This document shows positions 23,799 through 31,907 of a DNA stretch of 33,737 nt, one piece after another; position 1 is the stretch's first letter; each line of letters begins with the position of its first letter. This stretch comes from CAYONP01 sp964405335 (GTDB lineage: Bacteria; Armatimonadota; UBA10988). The position numbers and the translations under genes are program-made. The DNA lies in assembly GCA_964405335.1 (NCBI GenBank), contig CAYONP010000067.1:1-33737 (forward strand), in the 5' to 3' direction. The notes under the pieces are model-generated. The model saw only the letters and a program-made list of their open reading frames with translations. It was not told where the DNA came from and made no database searches.

Positions 23799-26700
23799 AT
23801 GGGGCTGACCCGCGCCGCCATCGCCCAGCCGTTCCTGACCTTCTTCCTGACCATCGCGCTGGTCGTCGGCGGCTGCCTCTCGTGGTCGCGCATGCCGGTC
23901 GATCTCAACCCGCAGACCGACCTGCCCAGCCTGATTGTCCATGCGGTCTATCCCGGCGCCGGGCCGGCGGCGGTCGAGGAGCTGGTGGCCGAGCCGCTCG
24001 AGACGGCGCTGCGCCGAGTGGCCGGCGTGCTGCACGTCAACAGCGTCAGTCAGGACGGCTTCTGCTTCTTCTTTGTCGAGCTGGAGGATGGCACCGAGGT
24101 TGACGCGGCGATCGAAGACTGCCGGCAGGCGATCGAGGCCGAGCGCGCCGAGCTGCCCGACGACCTGGAGCCGCCGACCATCGCGCAGCTCGACCTCAAC
24201 GCCCAGCCGGTGGTCTTCCTCGGCCTGCTCGGCGATCGGCCGCTCGGCGAGCTGCGCCGGGTGGCCGACGACCGGCTCCGCCCGCTGCTCGAGGCGGTCG
24301 ACGGCGTCGCCCGCGTCGAGGTCCTCGGCGGGCGCACGCGCGAGGTCTCGGTCGCCGTCGAGCGGGCCAGGCTGGCCGCCGCCGGGCTGACCCTCGGCGA
24401 TCTGCTCGAACCACTCCGCGCCGCCTCGCTGAGCGCGCCCGGCGGACCGTTGACCGCCGGCGACCGCGAGCTGGGCACCCGGCTCGACGGCGAGCTGAGG
24501 TCGCTCGACGACCTGCGCGCATTGCCTATTCCACCGCCACCCGGCGCGCCGCCGACCCGCCCGCCGCCGCCCGGGCAGCCGCGGCGCGCGCTGACCCTGG
24601 GCGACCTGGCCGAGGTTTCGCTGCACGACGCCGAGCCCGAGGTGCGCATCCGCCTGCAGCAACGTGAGGCGGTCGGCCTGATTGTGACCAAGCGCGGGCG
24701 GGGCAACACGGTGGCCGTCTCGCGCGGCGTCACCGCCGCCATCGAGCGCGCCGGGCTGCCGCCCGACATCCAGGTGGTCACCGCCCGCGACACCGCCGGC
24801 ACGGTGCGCGAGGGGCTGGCCGATGTCAACGCCAGTATCGTGCTCGGCGTGTTGCTTTGCGCCGGCACCATCCTGCTCTTCTTGCGCAACGTCCGCGGCA
24901 CGTTGATTGTCGCGGTGACCATCCCCGTGGTGCTGCTCGGCACCTTCGCGCCGATGGGCTTCGGCGGACACTCGATCAACCAGATGACGCTGCTCGGCCT
25001 GGCGCTCTCGGTCGGCATCCTGGTCGACGACAGCATCGTCTGCCTCGAGGCGATCATGTTCCGGCTGCGCGCCGGCGAGCCGGCGGCCGAGGCGGCGTTC
25101 AACGGCCGCAACGACATCGCCCTGGCCGACACCTCGACCACCCTGATCGACCTGGCCGTGTTTGTGCCGATCGCGGTGATGTCGGGCGTGGTCGGGCAGT
25201 TCTTTCGCGACTTCGGCTTCGTCGTCGCCGTCGCAGCGGCGCTCTCGCTCCTCGCCGCCTACACCCTGGTGCCCGCGCTGACCGCCCTGACCTATCGCCG
25301 GCGACCGCCGGTCGAGCGCCCGCCGGCGCGCTGGTACGTCTGGCTCGAGGCGCGCTACGCCCACACCCTGCGCTGGGCGCTCAGCCATCGGCGGACGACC
25401 CTGCTCGCGGGCTGGTCGGCGCTGCTGATCGCCGGCGGGCTGGCCTGGCGGAGCTTGGGCACCGACTTCATCCCGGCCGCCGACCTGAGCACGGTGCTGG
25501 TCAACCTCGAGCTGCCCGCCGGCTCGTCGCTCGCCGCCACCGAGCGGGCCGTGATCGAGGCCGAGCCGCTCTGCGCCCAGATCGACGAGGCTGAGACGCT
25601 GTTCGTCACGCTGGGCAAGATCGAGACGGGCTTCGGCATCGCCGACCGCCGCGGCGCGAACCTGGCGCAGATCAACCTGGTCCTGCGCGACCGCCGCGGC
25701 CTGCTCGACGTGCTGCTCCTCCGCGGCTGGGACCTGCGCCGGCGCAGCGATGAGCTGGTGGCCGAGGAGCTACGCCAATCGCTCCGCCGGCTCGGCGGCG
25801 TGGCCGTGCAGGTGATCCCCGTTCGCGGTTGGGCCGGCGCCGGCGCGCCGATCGACTGTAGCTTGTTCGGCGCCGACCTCGAGCAGATGAGCGCCGTCGG
25901 CGAGGCGTTCGTCGCCCGGCTGGCGGCAATCCCCGGCGTGGTCAATGCCGACAAGGGCTGGCGGATCGGCGCGCCGGAGGTGCGCGTCACACCGCGCCGC
26001 GGGCTCGACGCCGAGCTGATGGTCTATCCCGGCGTCATCGCCCGCGAGCTGCGCCTGGCGCTGACCGGCTGGACCGGCGCGGCGGTGCGGCTCGACGGTC
26101 AGCTCATCCCGCTGCACCTGCGCCTGGCCGAGGGCGACCGGCGTGACCTCGACGACGTGGCGGCGCTGCCGGTCGGCCGCACCGGCCGGCGCATGGCGAC
26201 CATCGGCGACGTGGCCGAGCTGCGCGAGCAGACCGGCCCGACGCGAATCGATCGGCGCGACGGCCGGCGCGACCTGAACTTCAAGGCCCACCTGACCGCC
26301 GGCGCGACGCTGGGCGATGCGCAGCGGGCGATCGAGTCGGCCTGGCGCGAGCTCGGCATCCGCCGCGAGGGCACGGCCGCGATCGACGGCTCGGCCTATC
26401 CCGGCCTGAGCTGGGGCTGGCGCGGCGACGCGGCGACGCTGGACGAGAGCGCCGGTGTGATGGCCGCCACGGCGGCCGTTGGCGCGCTGCTGGTTTACCT
26501 GATCATGGCGGTGCTGTTCGGCTCGCCGGTCCACCCGCTGACCATCATGCTCAGCGTGCCGATGGCGGTCACCGGCGCGCTGCTGTTGCTGGTGCTGACG
26601 GGCAGCAGTTTCAGCATGGTTGCCGGCATCGGCATGATTCTGCTGATCGGCATCGTGGTGCGCAACGCCATTCTGCTGATCGACCACATCCGCCAGGGCC

Positions 26701-26969
26701 GCGGTCGCGGCGTGGCGCGCAATCAGGCGGTGCTGGAGGCCGGTGCACGCCGCCTGCGGCCGATCTTGATGACCACCTTGACGACCATCCTCGGCATGTT
26801 GCCGGTGGCGCTGAAGATCGGCAAGGGCGCCGAGATCCGCTCGCCGATGGCGATTGCGGTGATTGGCGGTCTGGCGCTCTCGACGCTGCTGACGCTGGTG
26901 ATCATCCCGGTGACGTATACGGTGTTTGATGATTGGGCGGGTGGGGAGGGCGGCGGCGAGCAGGAGTAG
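23799..26969 (+). CDS. RND (AcrB/HAE1-like) efflux permease
   Basis: A 1056-residue inner-membrane proton-driven drug/metabolite exporter with two repeated halves: helix 1 (about 7-29), a large periplasmic loop, helices 2-6 (about 340-490), helix 7 (about 530), a second loop, and helices 8-12 (about 885-1045). The proton-relay pair Asp410-Asp411 in helix 4 (LVDDSI) matches AcrB Asp407/408. At the place of AcrB Lys940 is Arg955 (VVRNAIL), a substitution also known from other subfamilies. A Pro-rich loop (residues about 243-265, encoded near 24525-24590) sits in the first periplasmic loop. It directly follows its fusion protein gene. Substrate is unknown. Confidence 0.96.
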   Translation: MGLTRAAIAQPFLTFFLTIALVVGGCLSWSRMPVDLNPQTDLPSLIVHAVYPGAGPAAVEELVAEPLETALRRVAGVLHVNSVSQDGFCFFFVELEDGTEVDAAIEDCRQAIEAERAELPDDLEPPTIAQLDLNAQPVVFLGLLGDRPLGELRRVADDRLRPLLEAVDGVARVEVLGGRTREVSVAVERARLAAAGLTLGDLLEPLRAASLSAPGGPLTAGDRELGTRLDGELRSLDDLRALPIPPPPGAPPTRPPPPGQPRRALTLGDLAEVSLHDAEPEVRIRLQQREAVGLIVTKRGRGNTVAVSRGVTAAIERAGLPPDIQVVTARDTAGTVREGLADVNASIVLGVLLCAGTILLFLRNVRGTLIVAVTIPVVLLGTFAPMGFGGHSINQMTLLGLALSVGILVDDSIVCLEAIMFRLRAGEPAAEAAFNGRNDIALADTSTTLIDLAVFVPIAVMSGVVGQFFRDFGFVVAVAAALSLLAAYTLVPALTALTYRRRPPVERPPARWYVWLEARYAHTLRWALSHRRTTLLAGWSALLIAGGLAWRSLGTDFIPAADLSTVLVNLELPAGSSLAATERAVIEAEPLCAQIDEAETLFVTLGKIETGFGIADRRGANLAQINLVLRDRRGLLDVLLLRGWDLRRRSDELVAEELRQSLRRLGGVAVQVIPVRGWAGAGAPIDCSLFGADLEQMSAVGEAFVARLAAIPGVVNADKGWRIGAPEVRVTPRRGLDAELMVYPGVIARELRLALTGWTGAAVRLDGQLIPLHLRLAEGDRRDLDDVAALPVGRTGRRMATIGDVAELREQTGPTRIDRRDGRRDLNFKAHLTAGATLGDAQRAIESAWRELGIRREGTAAIDGSAYPGLSWGWRGDAATLDESAGVMAATAAVGALLVYLIMAVLFGSPVHPLTIMLSVPMAVTGALLLLVLTGSSFSMVAGIGMILLIGIVVRNAILLIDHIRQGRGRGVARNQAVLEAGARRLRPILMTTLTTILGMLPVALKIGKGAEIRSPMAIAVIGGLALSTLLTLVIIPVTYTVFDDWAGGEGGGEQE

Positions 26970-27087
26970 ACCATCCGCCTGACCAGCCGACTGGGAGACG
27001 TTCGCCCTCACTGGTCGGTTCGAGCCGACCTGCGGGCAGGATCCCCCATCCCCACCCCGAACCCAACCCCACGCAAGGACACCCATC

Positions 27088-29736
27088 ATGCCCGGCAAGA
27101 CTCTCCATGTCGTCTCGCACACCCACTGGGACCGCGAGTGGTATCTGCCCGTCGAGGTCCAGCGCCGGCGGCTGGTTAAGCTGCTCGATGACGTGCTCGA
27201 GGTGATCGACCGCGACCCGGCGTTTCACTCGTTCCACCTCGACGGGCAGACCATTCCGATCGAGGACTATCTCGAGATCCGCCCCGGCCAGCGCGAGCGC
27301 TTTGCCGCGGCCGCCGCGGCCGGGAAGATCGCCGTCGGGCCGCACTACATCCTGCAGGACGAGTTCTTGACCAGCGCCGAGGCACAGGTGCGCAACCTGC
27401 TCTACGGCATGGCGGACGCCCGCGCCTGGGGGCCGGTGCTGATGGTTGGCTACCTCGCCGACGCGTTCGGCCACATCGGCCAGATGCCGGCCATCCTGCG
27501 CGGTTTCGGCATCGACAACGCCGTCTTTGGTCGCGGGCTGAACCCACTCGACCCCGACGCCGACACGCCCGAGGAGGCCGGCTATCACAGCGAGGTGACC
27601 TGGCGCGGCGCCGACGGCTCGACCGTGCTCGGCATCTGGATGGCCAACTGGTATGCCAACGCGATGGACCTGCCGCGCGAGGCGGAGGCGCTACGCGCGC
27701 GGCTGGCGGCGATCCAAGCCGGCTGCGAGCGGTTCGCCACCACGCCGCATCTGCTGCTCATGAACGGTTGCGACCATACGCCGTGCCAGCTCGACATCAG
27801 CGGCATCCTGGCCACCGCGCGCGAGCTGATCGACGACGAGATCGCGCATTCGCGGCTGGACGAGTACGTCGCCGCGGTGCGCGAGTCGGTCGGCGAGCTG
27901 CAGACGGTGCAGGGCGAGATGCGCAGCCGCTACACCGCCGGCTGGCACGTGCTGACCAATGTGCTCTCGAGCCGGCTTTACCTCAAGCAGGCCAACTGGC
28001 GCTGCCAGACCGAGCTGGAGAAGTTTGTCGAGCCGCTGCAGGCGATTGGCGCGCTGGTCTTCGCGCGCGACGGTGTGCGGCCGATGGACGAGTCGACCGC
28101 CGGCGACCGCGACTTCCGCCGCCACCTGTGGAAGAAGCTGCTCGAGAACCACCCGCACGACAACATCTGCGGCTGTAGCTGCGACGCGGTGCACCGCGAC
28201 ATGGAGGTGCGCTTCGAGAAGGTCGAGCAGGGCGCCCGGCAGCTCAGCGACGAGCTGCTGCGCGCGCTGGCCCGCCACGTCGACACCCGTTGGGTGCCGG
28301 CCGAGGCGCAGGCGGTGCTGGTCTACAACCCGTTCGGCGCCGAGCAGACCGGCCTGGTCACCGCGACGGTCGACTTCCCCGAGGACACCGAGCTGGGCAG
28401 CGTGCTGCTGCGCGACGCCGACGGCGAGCCGGTGCCCTGTTGGATCGAAGAGGACCTCGGCATCGCCTGGGACTACTGGCTGCCCGACGACCGTTTCCGC
28501 GAGAGCTTCCGCGCGCGGCGGGTGCGGATCAGCTTCACCGCCACGGTGCCGGCGGTCGGCTATGCGGTCTATGCCGCGCATCCCTCGCCGGCGCCCGAGG
28601 AGGAGCCCGAGGAACTGCCCGGCGTGCTGGAGAACGAGTACTTGCGCGTGGTGGTTCACAACCCTGGCGTATTCGACATCCACGACAAGGTCACCGGCGA
28701 GGCTTGGTACGACCTCAACGTCATCTGGTACGGCCGCGACGTGGGCAACGAGTATGACTACCGCGCCCCGTCCGAGGACGTCAGGTACCGGCTCGATGAG
28801 CGGGCCGGGTCCGGGCTCGACGAGCCGCTCGGCTTCTGCCAGAAGCGGCCCGGCTACCAGCTCTACGAGGGTTCGGCCATGCTCTTCGACGCGGACGCCG
28901 AGGACCCCGACGAGTTCGACATCGACAGTGAGGGCGAGCTGTTCGACCTCAGCTTCGAGTTCCGCATCGTCCTGCCCGACGGCGCACGGCGGGTCGAAAT
29001 CCGGACCGAAATCGGCCACGAGATGGGCGCCAACTTCCGGCTCCGCGCCCACTTCCCAACCGTCATCCACGCCACGCACGCCGACGCCGACGGGCAGTTC
29101 GAGTGCGTCCAACGGCCGATTGTGCCGTGGTCGGGGTGGGAAAACCCGAGCGACTGCCACCCGTGCCAGGCATTCGTCGAGGTGGGCGACGCCGACGGCG
29201 GCCTGACCATCGCCAACCGCGGCCTGCCCGAGTATGAGGTGCTGCGCGACGGCCGCCACACCATCGCCGTGACGCTGCTCCGCTCGGTCGGCGAGATCGG
29301 CGACTGGGGCAAGTTCCCCACGCCCGACGCCTACTGCTGCCGGGACAACCTGGCCGAGTACGCCGTGATCCCCCACGGCGGTGGCGACGAGCGGGCCAGC
29401 CACGCCGCCGCGCGCGCCTGGAACGCTCCGCTGCGGGCGGTGACCACCGGCGGCACGGGCGGCCAACTGCCCTCGCGGGGCAGCTTCCTCCGTCTCGATC
29501 CGCCGGAGCTGGTGCTCAGCGCGGTGCGCTGGGCCGAGGAACGCGAGGCGCTGATCGTGCGCTTCTACAATCCATACGATGAGCCACAGACCGCGCGGCT
29601 CCAGAACGGCCTCGGCCTGACCACGGCCTGGCGGTGCCGATTGGACGAGACGCGGGTGGAGCCGCTGGGCGAGTTCGCCGAGACGCTGGAGCTGGCGGTG
29701 GGGGCGAAGGAGATAGTGACGGTGGAGGTGGGGTGA
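27088..29736 (+). CDS. Glycoside hydrolase family 38 alpha-mannosidase
   Basis: An 882-residue GH38 enzyme, which removes alpha-linked mannose (or mannosylglycerate-type substrates) with retention, using a zinc ion. The N-terminal catalytic domain starts with SHTHWDREW (zinc ligands His13 and Asp15). YLADAFGHIGQMP holds Asp125, the nucleophile and a zinc ligand. ENHPHDNICGCSCDAVH is the conserved late motif with a further zinc-binding histidine. The middle three-helix domain and C-terminal beta domains follow, matching full family length. No signal peptide is present, so it acts in the cytoplasm, as MngB-type enzymes do. AAGGA lies 8 nt before the ATG. The 118-nt gap before it shows no clear promoter. 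Its stop overlaps a possible GTG start of the next gene. Confidence 0.95.
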   Translation: MPGKTLHVVSHTHWDREWYLPVEVQRRRLVKLLDDVLEVIDRDPAFHSFHLDGQTIPIEDYLEIRPGQRERFAAAAAAGKIAVGPHYILQDEFLTSAEAQVRNLLYGMADARAWGPVLMVGYLADAFGHIGQMPAILRGFGIDNAVFGRGLNPLDPDADTPEEAGYHSEVTWRGADGSTVLGIWMANWYANAMDLPREAEALRARLAAIQAGCERFATTPHLLLMNGCDHTPCQLDISGILATARELIDDEIAHSRLDEYVAAVRESVGELQTVQGEMRSRYTAGWHVLTNVLSSRLYLKQANWRCQTELEKFVEPLQAIGALVFARDGVRPMDESTAGDRDFRRHLWKKLLENHPHDNICGCSCDAVHRDMEVRFEKVEQGARQLSDELLRALARHVDTRWVPAEAQAVLVYNPFGAEQTGLVTATVDFPEDTELGSVLLRDADGEPVPCWIEEDLGIAWDYWLPDDRFRESFRARRVRISFTATVPAVGYAVYAAHPSPAPEEEPEELPGVLENEYLRVVVHNPGVFDIHDKVTGEAWYDLNVIWYGRDVGNEYDYRAPSEDVRYRLDERAGSGLDEPLGFCQKRPGYQLYEGSAMLFDADAEDPDEFDIDSEGELFDLSFEFRIVLPDGARRVEIRTEIGHEMGANFRLRAHFPTVIHATHADADGQFECVQRPIVPWSGWENPSDCHPCQAFVEVGDADGGLTIANRGLPEYEVLRDGRHTIAVTLLRSVGEIGDWGKFPTPDAYCCRDNLAEYAVIPHGGGDERASHAAARAWNAPLRAVTTGGTGGQLPSRGSFLRLDPPELVLSAVRWAEEREALIVRFYNPYDEPQTARLQNGLGLTTAWRCRLDETRVEPLGEFAETLELAVGAKEIVTVEVG

Positions 29737-30530
29737 GGACGGGCCTGCCGATGGAGCCGCCGGTGGATAGACTGGTCCGGATCACTGTGGCTGTGGGTCA
29801 CGAGCGCACCAAGGAGCATCTCCTGGTGCCGCCGATGGTGGTCGGTCCTCTGGACGACGCTCTCGTGGCACAAGCGGGCGGTTGGGCCGGCCCTGCTCGC
29901 TCTGGGGTGACTTCGCGGCTCGAGCTAGAGGGCGGCGTGGCTACTGCCGAGCTGCCCATCAGCGCCGAACTCGAACCGGCGGCGACGAATCTGTTGACCG
30001 CCATTCACACGGGCGACTATTCGAGCCTCGCGCACAAGGCTCACGAGGAGCTCTACGGCATCTCCAACAGCTCGGTCTGGCGCAACTGGACGGTCACCCT
30101 GCAGCCAAGCTGGGAGGCGCCGCGAGCGACCATCGGCGCAGGGCATCCCGTGCCGGAGCCGGAGCCGGTCCGCTTGGCTCGCGGCGGCACCACGATCTAT
30201 GGCGAGGTGATCGCCATCGGGCGTTCGTCGGGCGGCCCCTGGGCACGGCTGCGCCGAGACCAGGGAGGAGAGGTCGGCGTCTCCTTGACGGCGGAGCTGG
30301 AGCCGGTGCTGCGCGATCGGCTGGGCTCAGTGGTCGGCCTGGACGGGCAAGCGACCTGGGAGTGCCCGTCCTGGCGCATCGTTGCGTTCGAGGCGACACG
30401 GCTGCTGCGCTATCGCGAGAGCGGCGCCGCCGAGGCGTTCGGCAGGTTGCGCGAGGTCGTCGGTGATGCGTTCGATGGCGTGGACCCATTGGATTACACG
30501 CGTAGGCTGCGCGAAGGCCTGGATCTGTGA
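29733..30530 (+). CDS. Unrecognised partner protein of the PIN toxin (putative antitoxin)
   Basis: About 265 residues from GTG at 29733 (GGAGG 4 nt upstream, GTGA overlap with the mannosidase stop), or 259 from ATG at 29751. I do not recognise a family. The N-terminal part opens with a beta strand (DRLVRITVAVG) and continues as mixed strands and helices. The part from about residue 155 has a strand-rich, possibly OB-like pattern (GTTIYGEVIAIG---ARLRRDQGGEVGVSL---VGLDGQATWE---WRIVAFEATRLLRY), then a charged helix. It ends as GTGA overlap with the PIN gene, so the two proteins are almost certainly made together. A-/T-ending codons are visibly more frequent than in flanking genes, which hints at transfer. 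It is large for an antitoxin; that role is inferred only from the pairing. Confidence 0.75.
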   Translation: MRTGLPMEPPVDRLVRITVAVGHERTKEHLLVPPMVVGPLDDALVAQAGGWAGPARSGVTSRLELEGGVATAELPISAELEPAATNLLTAIHTGDYSSLAHKAHEELYGISNSSVWRNWTVTLQPSWEAPRATIGAGHPVPEPEPVRLARGGTTIYGEVIAIGRSSGGPWARLRRDQGGEVGVSLTAELEPVLRDRLGSVVGLDGQATWECPSWRIVAFEATRLLRYRESGAAEAFGRLREVVGDAFDGVDPLDYTRRLREGLDL

Positions 30531-31000
30531 GTGCGACTCCGCCGTGTGTCGACACCCACATCCTGATCTGGGCCGTCCAGGGCCGCACCAGCCCGGGCCA
30601 GGAGGCGATGGTCGGTCTGGTGCAGCAGCTCCTAGGTCAAGCCGAACGACCGCCCATCGCGCCGGCCATCGCGGTTCACGAAATGCTGATCGGGGGCGGT
30701 GAACCGGAGCGGGCCCGCTGGGCCGTGCTGGTCGAGGAGCTGTTCCAGGTCCAGCCGTTCGACCTTTCGGCGGCCGTCGAGGCAGCGACGATCGAAGCCG
30801 CATGGCGGCAGCGCCTCCGGCGCGCACCTGTCGATCCGGCACCAGATGCCGTGATCAGACGCGAACGGCTGCGCGCCGACGTCCAGATCATCGCCACCGC
30901 GGTCGCCTCCGGCGCCCCTTACCTGCTCTCCCACGACCCTCACGTCACCCGACTCGCCGAGGGGTTCATCGACGTCAGGCGCCTCGAAGCGCAGGCATAG
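30527..31000 (+). CDS. PIN-domain ribonuclease (VapC-like toxin)
   Basis: A 157-residue PIN-domain protein, the metal-dependent RNase fold of VapC toxins. All four expected acidic residues are present: Asp9 in VDTHILIW, Glu52 in HEMLI, Asp118 in RADVQIIATA and Asp137 in LLSHDPH. An expanded helical segment lies at about 60-112. The start GTG overlaps the stop of the upstream gene (GTGA at 30527-30530), so translation is coupled. VapC toxins cut tRNA or rRNA, but here the usual small VapB-type DNA-binding antitoxin is absent and the upstream gene is a 259-265 residue protein. It converges with the next gene, 32 nt away. Confidence 0.9.
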   Translation: MSATPPCVDTHILIWAVQGRTSPGQEAMVGLVQQLLGQAERPPIAPAIAVHEMLIGGGEPERARWAVLVEELFQVQPFDLSAAVEAATIEAAWRQRLRRAPVDPAPDAVIRRERLRADVQIIATAVASGAPYLLSHDPHVTRLAEGFIDVRRLEAQA

Positions 31001-31032
31001 GCTGCGGCCAGCCGCACCCGATCGGCTGACGC

Positions 31033-31758
31033 TCACTCCCCCGCCGACCCCACCAACCGAACAAACGCCTGAATCCCCTTGATCACATCCTGGTTGTCCG
31101 TCACCCGGCTCACCGCCGTCTCCAGCTCGCGCGCTGTGCGGTGCACCTGACCGCGCAGCTCCTCGGTCTCGACGCGGCGCTCTGACTGCTCCGCGTCGAG
31201 CGACTCGCGCAGGTGGCACAGCTCATGCTCGCTGCGCTCCAGACGACCGCGCAGCTCGGTCACGTCAAGCCGCGGGTAGCGCGCGTCCTGACCCATCGAC
31301 CGCAGCCGGTGGCGCAGGAAGGCATAGCCGGCGGCCAGTGGCCGGAACGTGGCCGAGAGCAGGTAGATCGCCGCCAGGTAGTAGCCGAGCCGGCCGCCCG
31401 CGGCGTAGCCGACCGCCGCGGCGACCGCGCCCGAGGCGAGGTGCGCGCCGACAGCCAGCCAGATCAGCCGCGGCCGGAGGCGGGCCAGGTAGGCGTCGCG
31501 CTCGGCCGAGACCTCGATCCCGGCCTCGCGCGCCTGCTGCAAGTCGTAGCTCGCCCGCAGCGCCTCGAAGTAGAGGTCCCACGGCGCCTTCAGCAGCACC
31601 ACCAGCCAGACCAGGCCAAGCGTCCCGACCACCCAGTCGAGCAGGTGACCGGCGGCGATGCTCGACCGCAGCAGCTCGTCGAGACCCAGCGCCCAGGCCG
31701 CCAGGCCCAGCACCGCCAGCCAGAAGGCGGTGGTCAAGAGCACGCCAACCGTGCGCAT
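31033..31758 (-). CDS. Membrane protein with C-terminal coiled coil
   Basis: About 241 residues with four hydrophobic segments (about 4-26, 38-57, 98-117 and 122-145), a short cytoplasmic-looking loop between the second and third, and a C-terminal helical, heptad-like region (about 165-225) rich in Glu, Arg and Leu. I do not recognise a family; two-by-two helix pairs plus coiled coil suggests a scaffold or structural membrane protein. The start is taken as ATG at 31756-31758, with AGGGAG 6 nt upstream; an ATG two codons earlier touches that site directly and is less likely. It is divergent from the S10 peptidase and convergent with the PIN gene. Confidence 0.8.
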   Translation of the reverse strand: MRTVGVLLTTAFWLAVLGLAAWALGLDELLRSSIAAGHLLDWVVGTLGLVWLVVLLKAPWDLYFEALRASYDLQQAREAGIEVSAERDAYLARLRPRLIWLAVGAHLASGAVAAAVGYAAGGRLGYYLAAIYLLSATFRPLAAGYAFLRHRLRSMGQDARYPRLDVTELRGRLERSEHELCHLRESLDAEQSERRVETEELRGQVHRTARELETAVSRVTDNQDVIKGIQAFVRLVGSAGE

Positions 31759-31907
31759 GGGCATCTCCCTGGAGGATGATCGCCGCTCGGGCAGTCCGCC
31801 GGCTGGGCGGATGGATCCATTCGCGCCGCCTGCCGGTCCCGATTTCGTGGTCCCCGGCAGGCAGGCGCCGGCGGACGGCGAAGCGCGGCGGCTGGAGCTG
31901 CCGACCC

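Noticed and set aside
31003..31016. Hairpin between the convergent PIN and membrane-protein genes
   Set aside because: Five-bp stem (TGCGG/CCGCA) without a T-tract; too weak to call a terminator.
31338..31907. N-terminal extension of the S10 peptidase
   Set aside because: Arg/Pro-rich antisense of the membrane-protein gene, with no signal peptide or domain.
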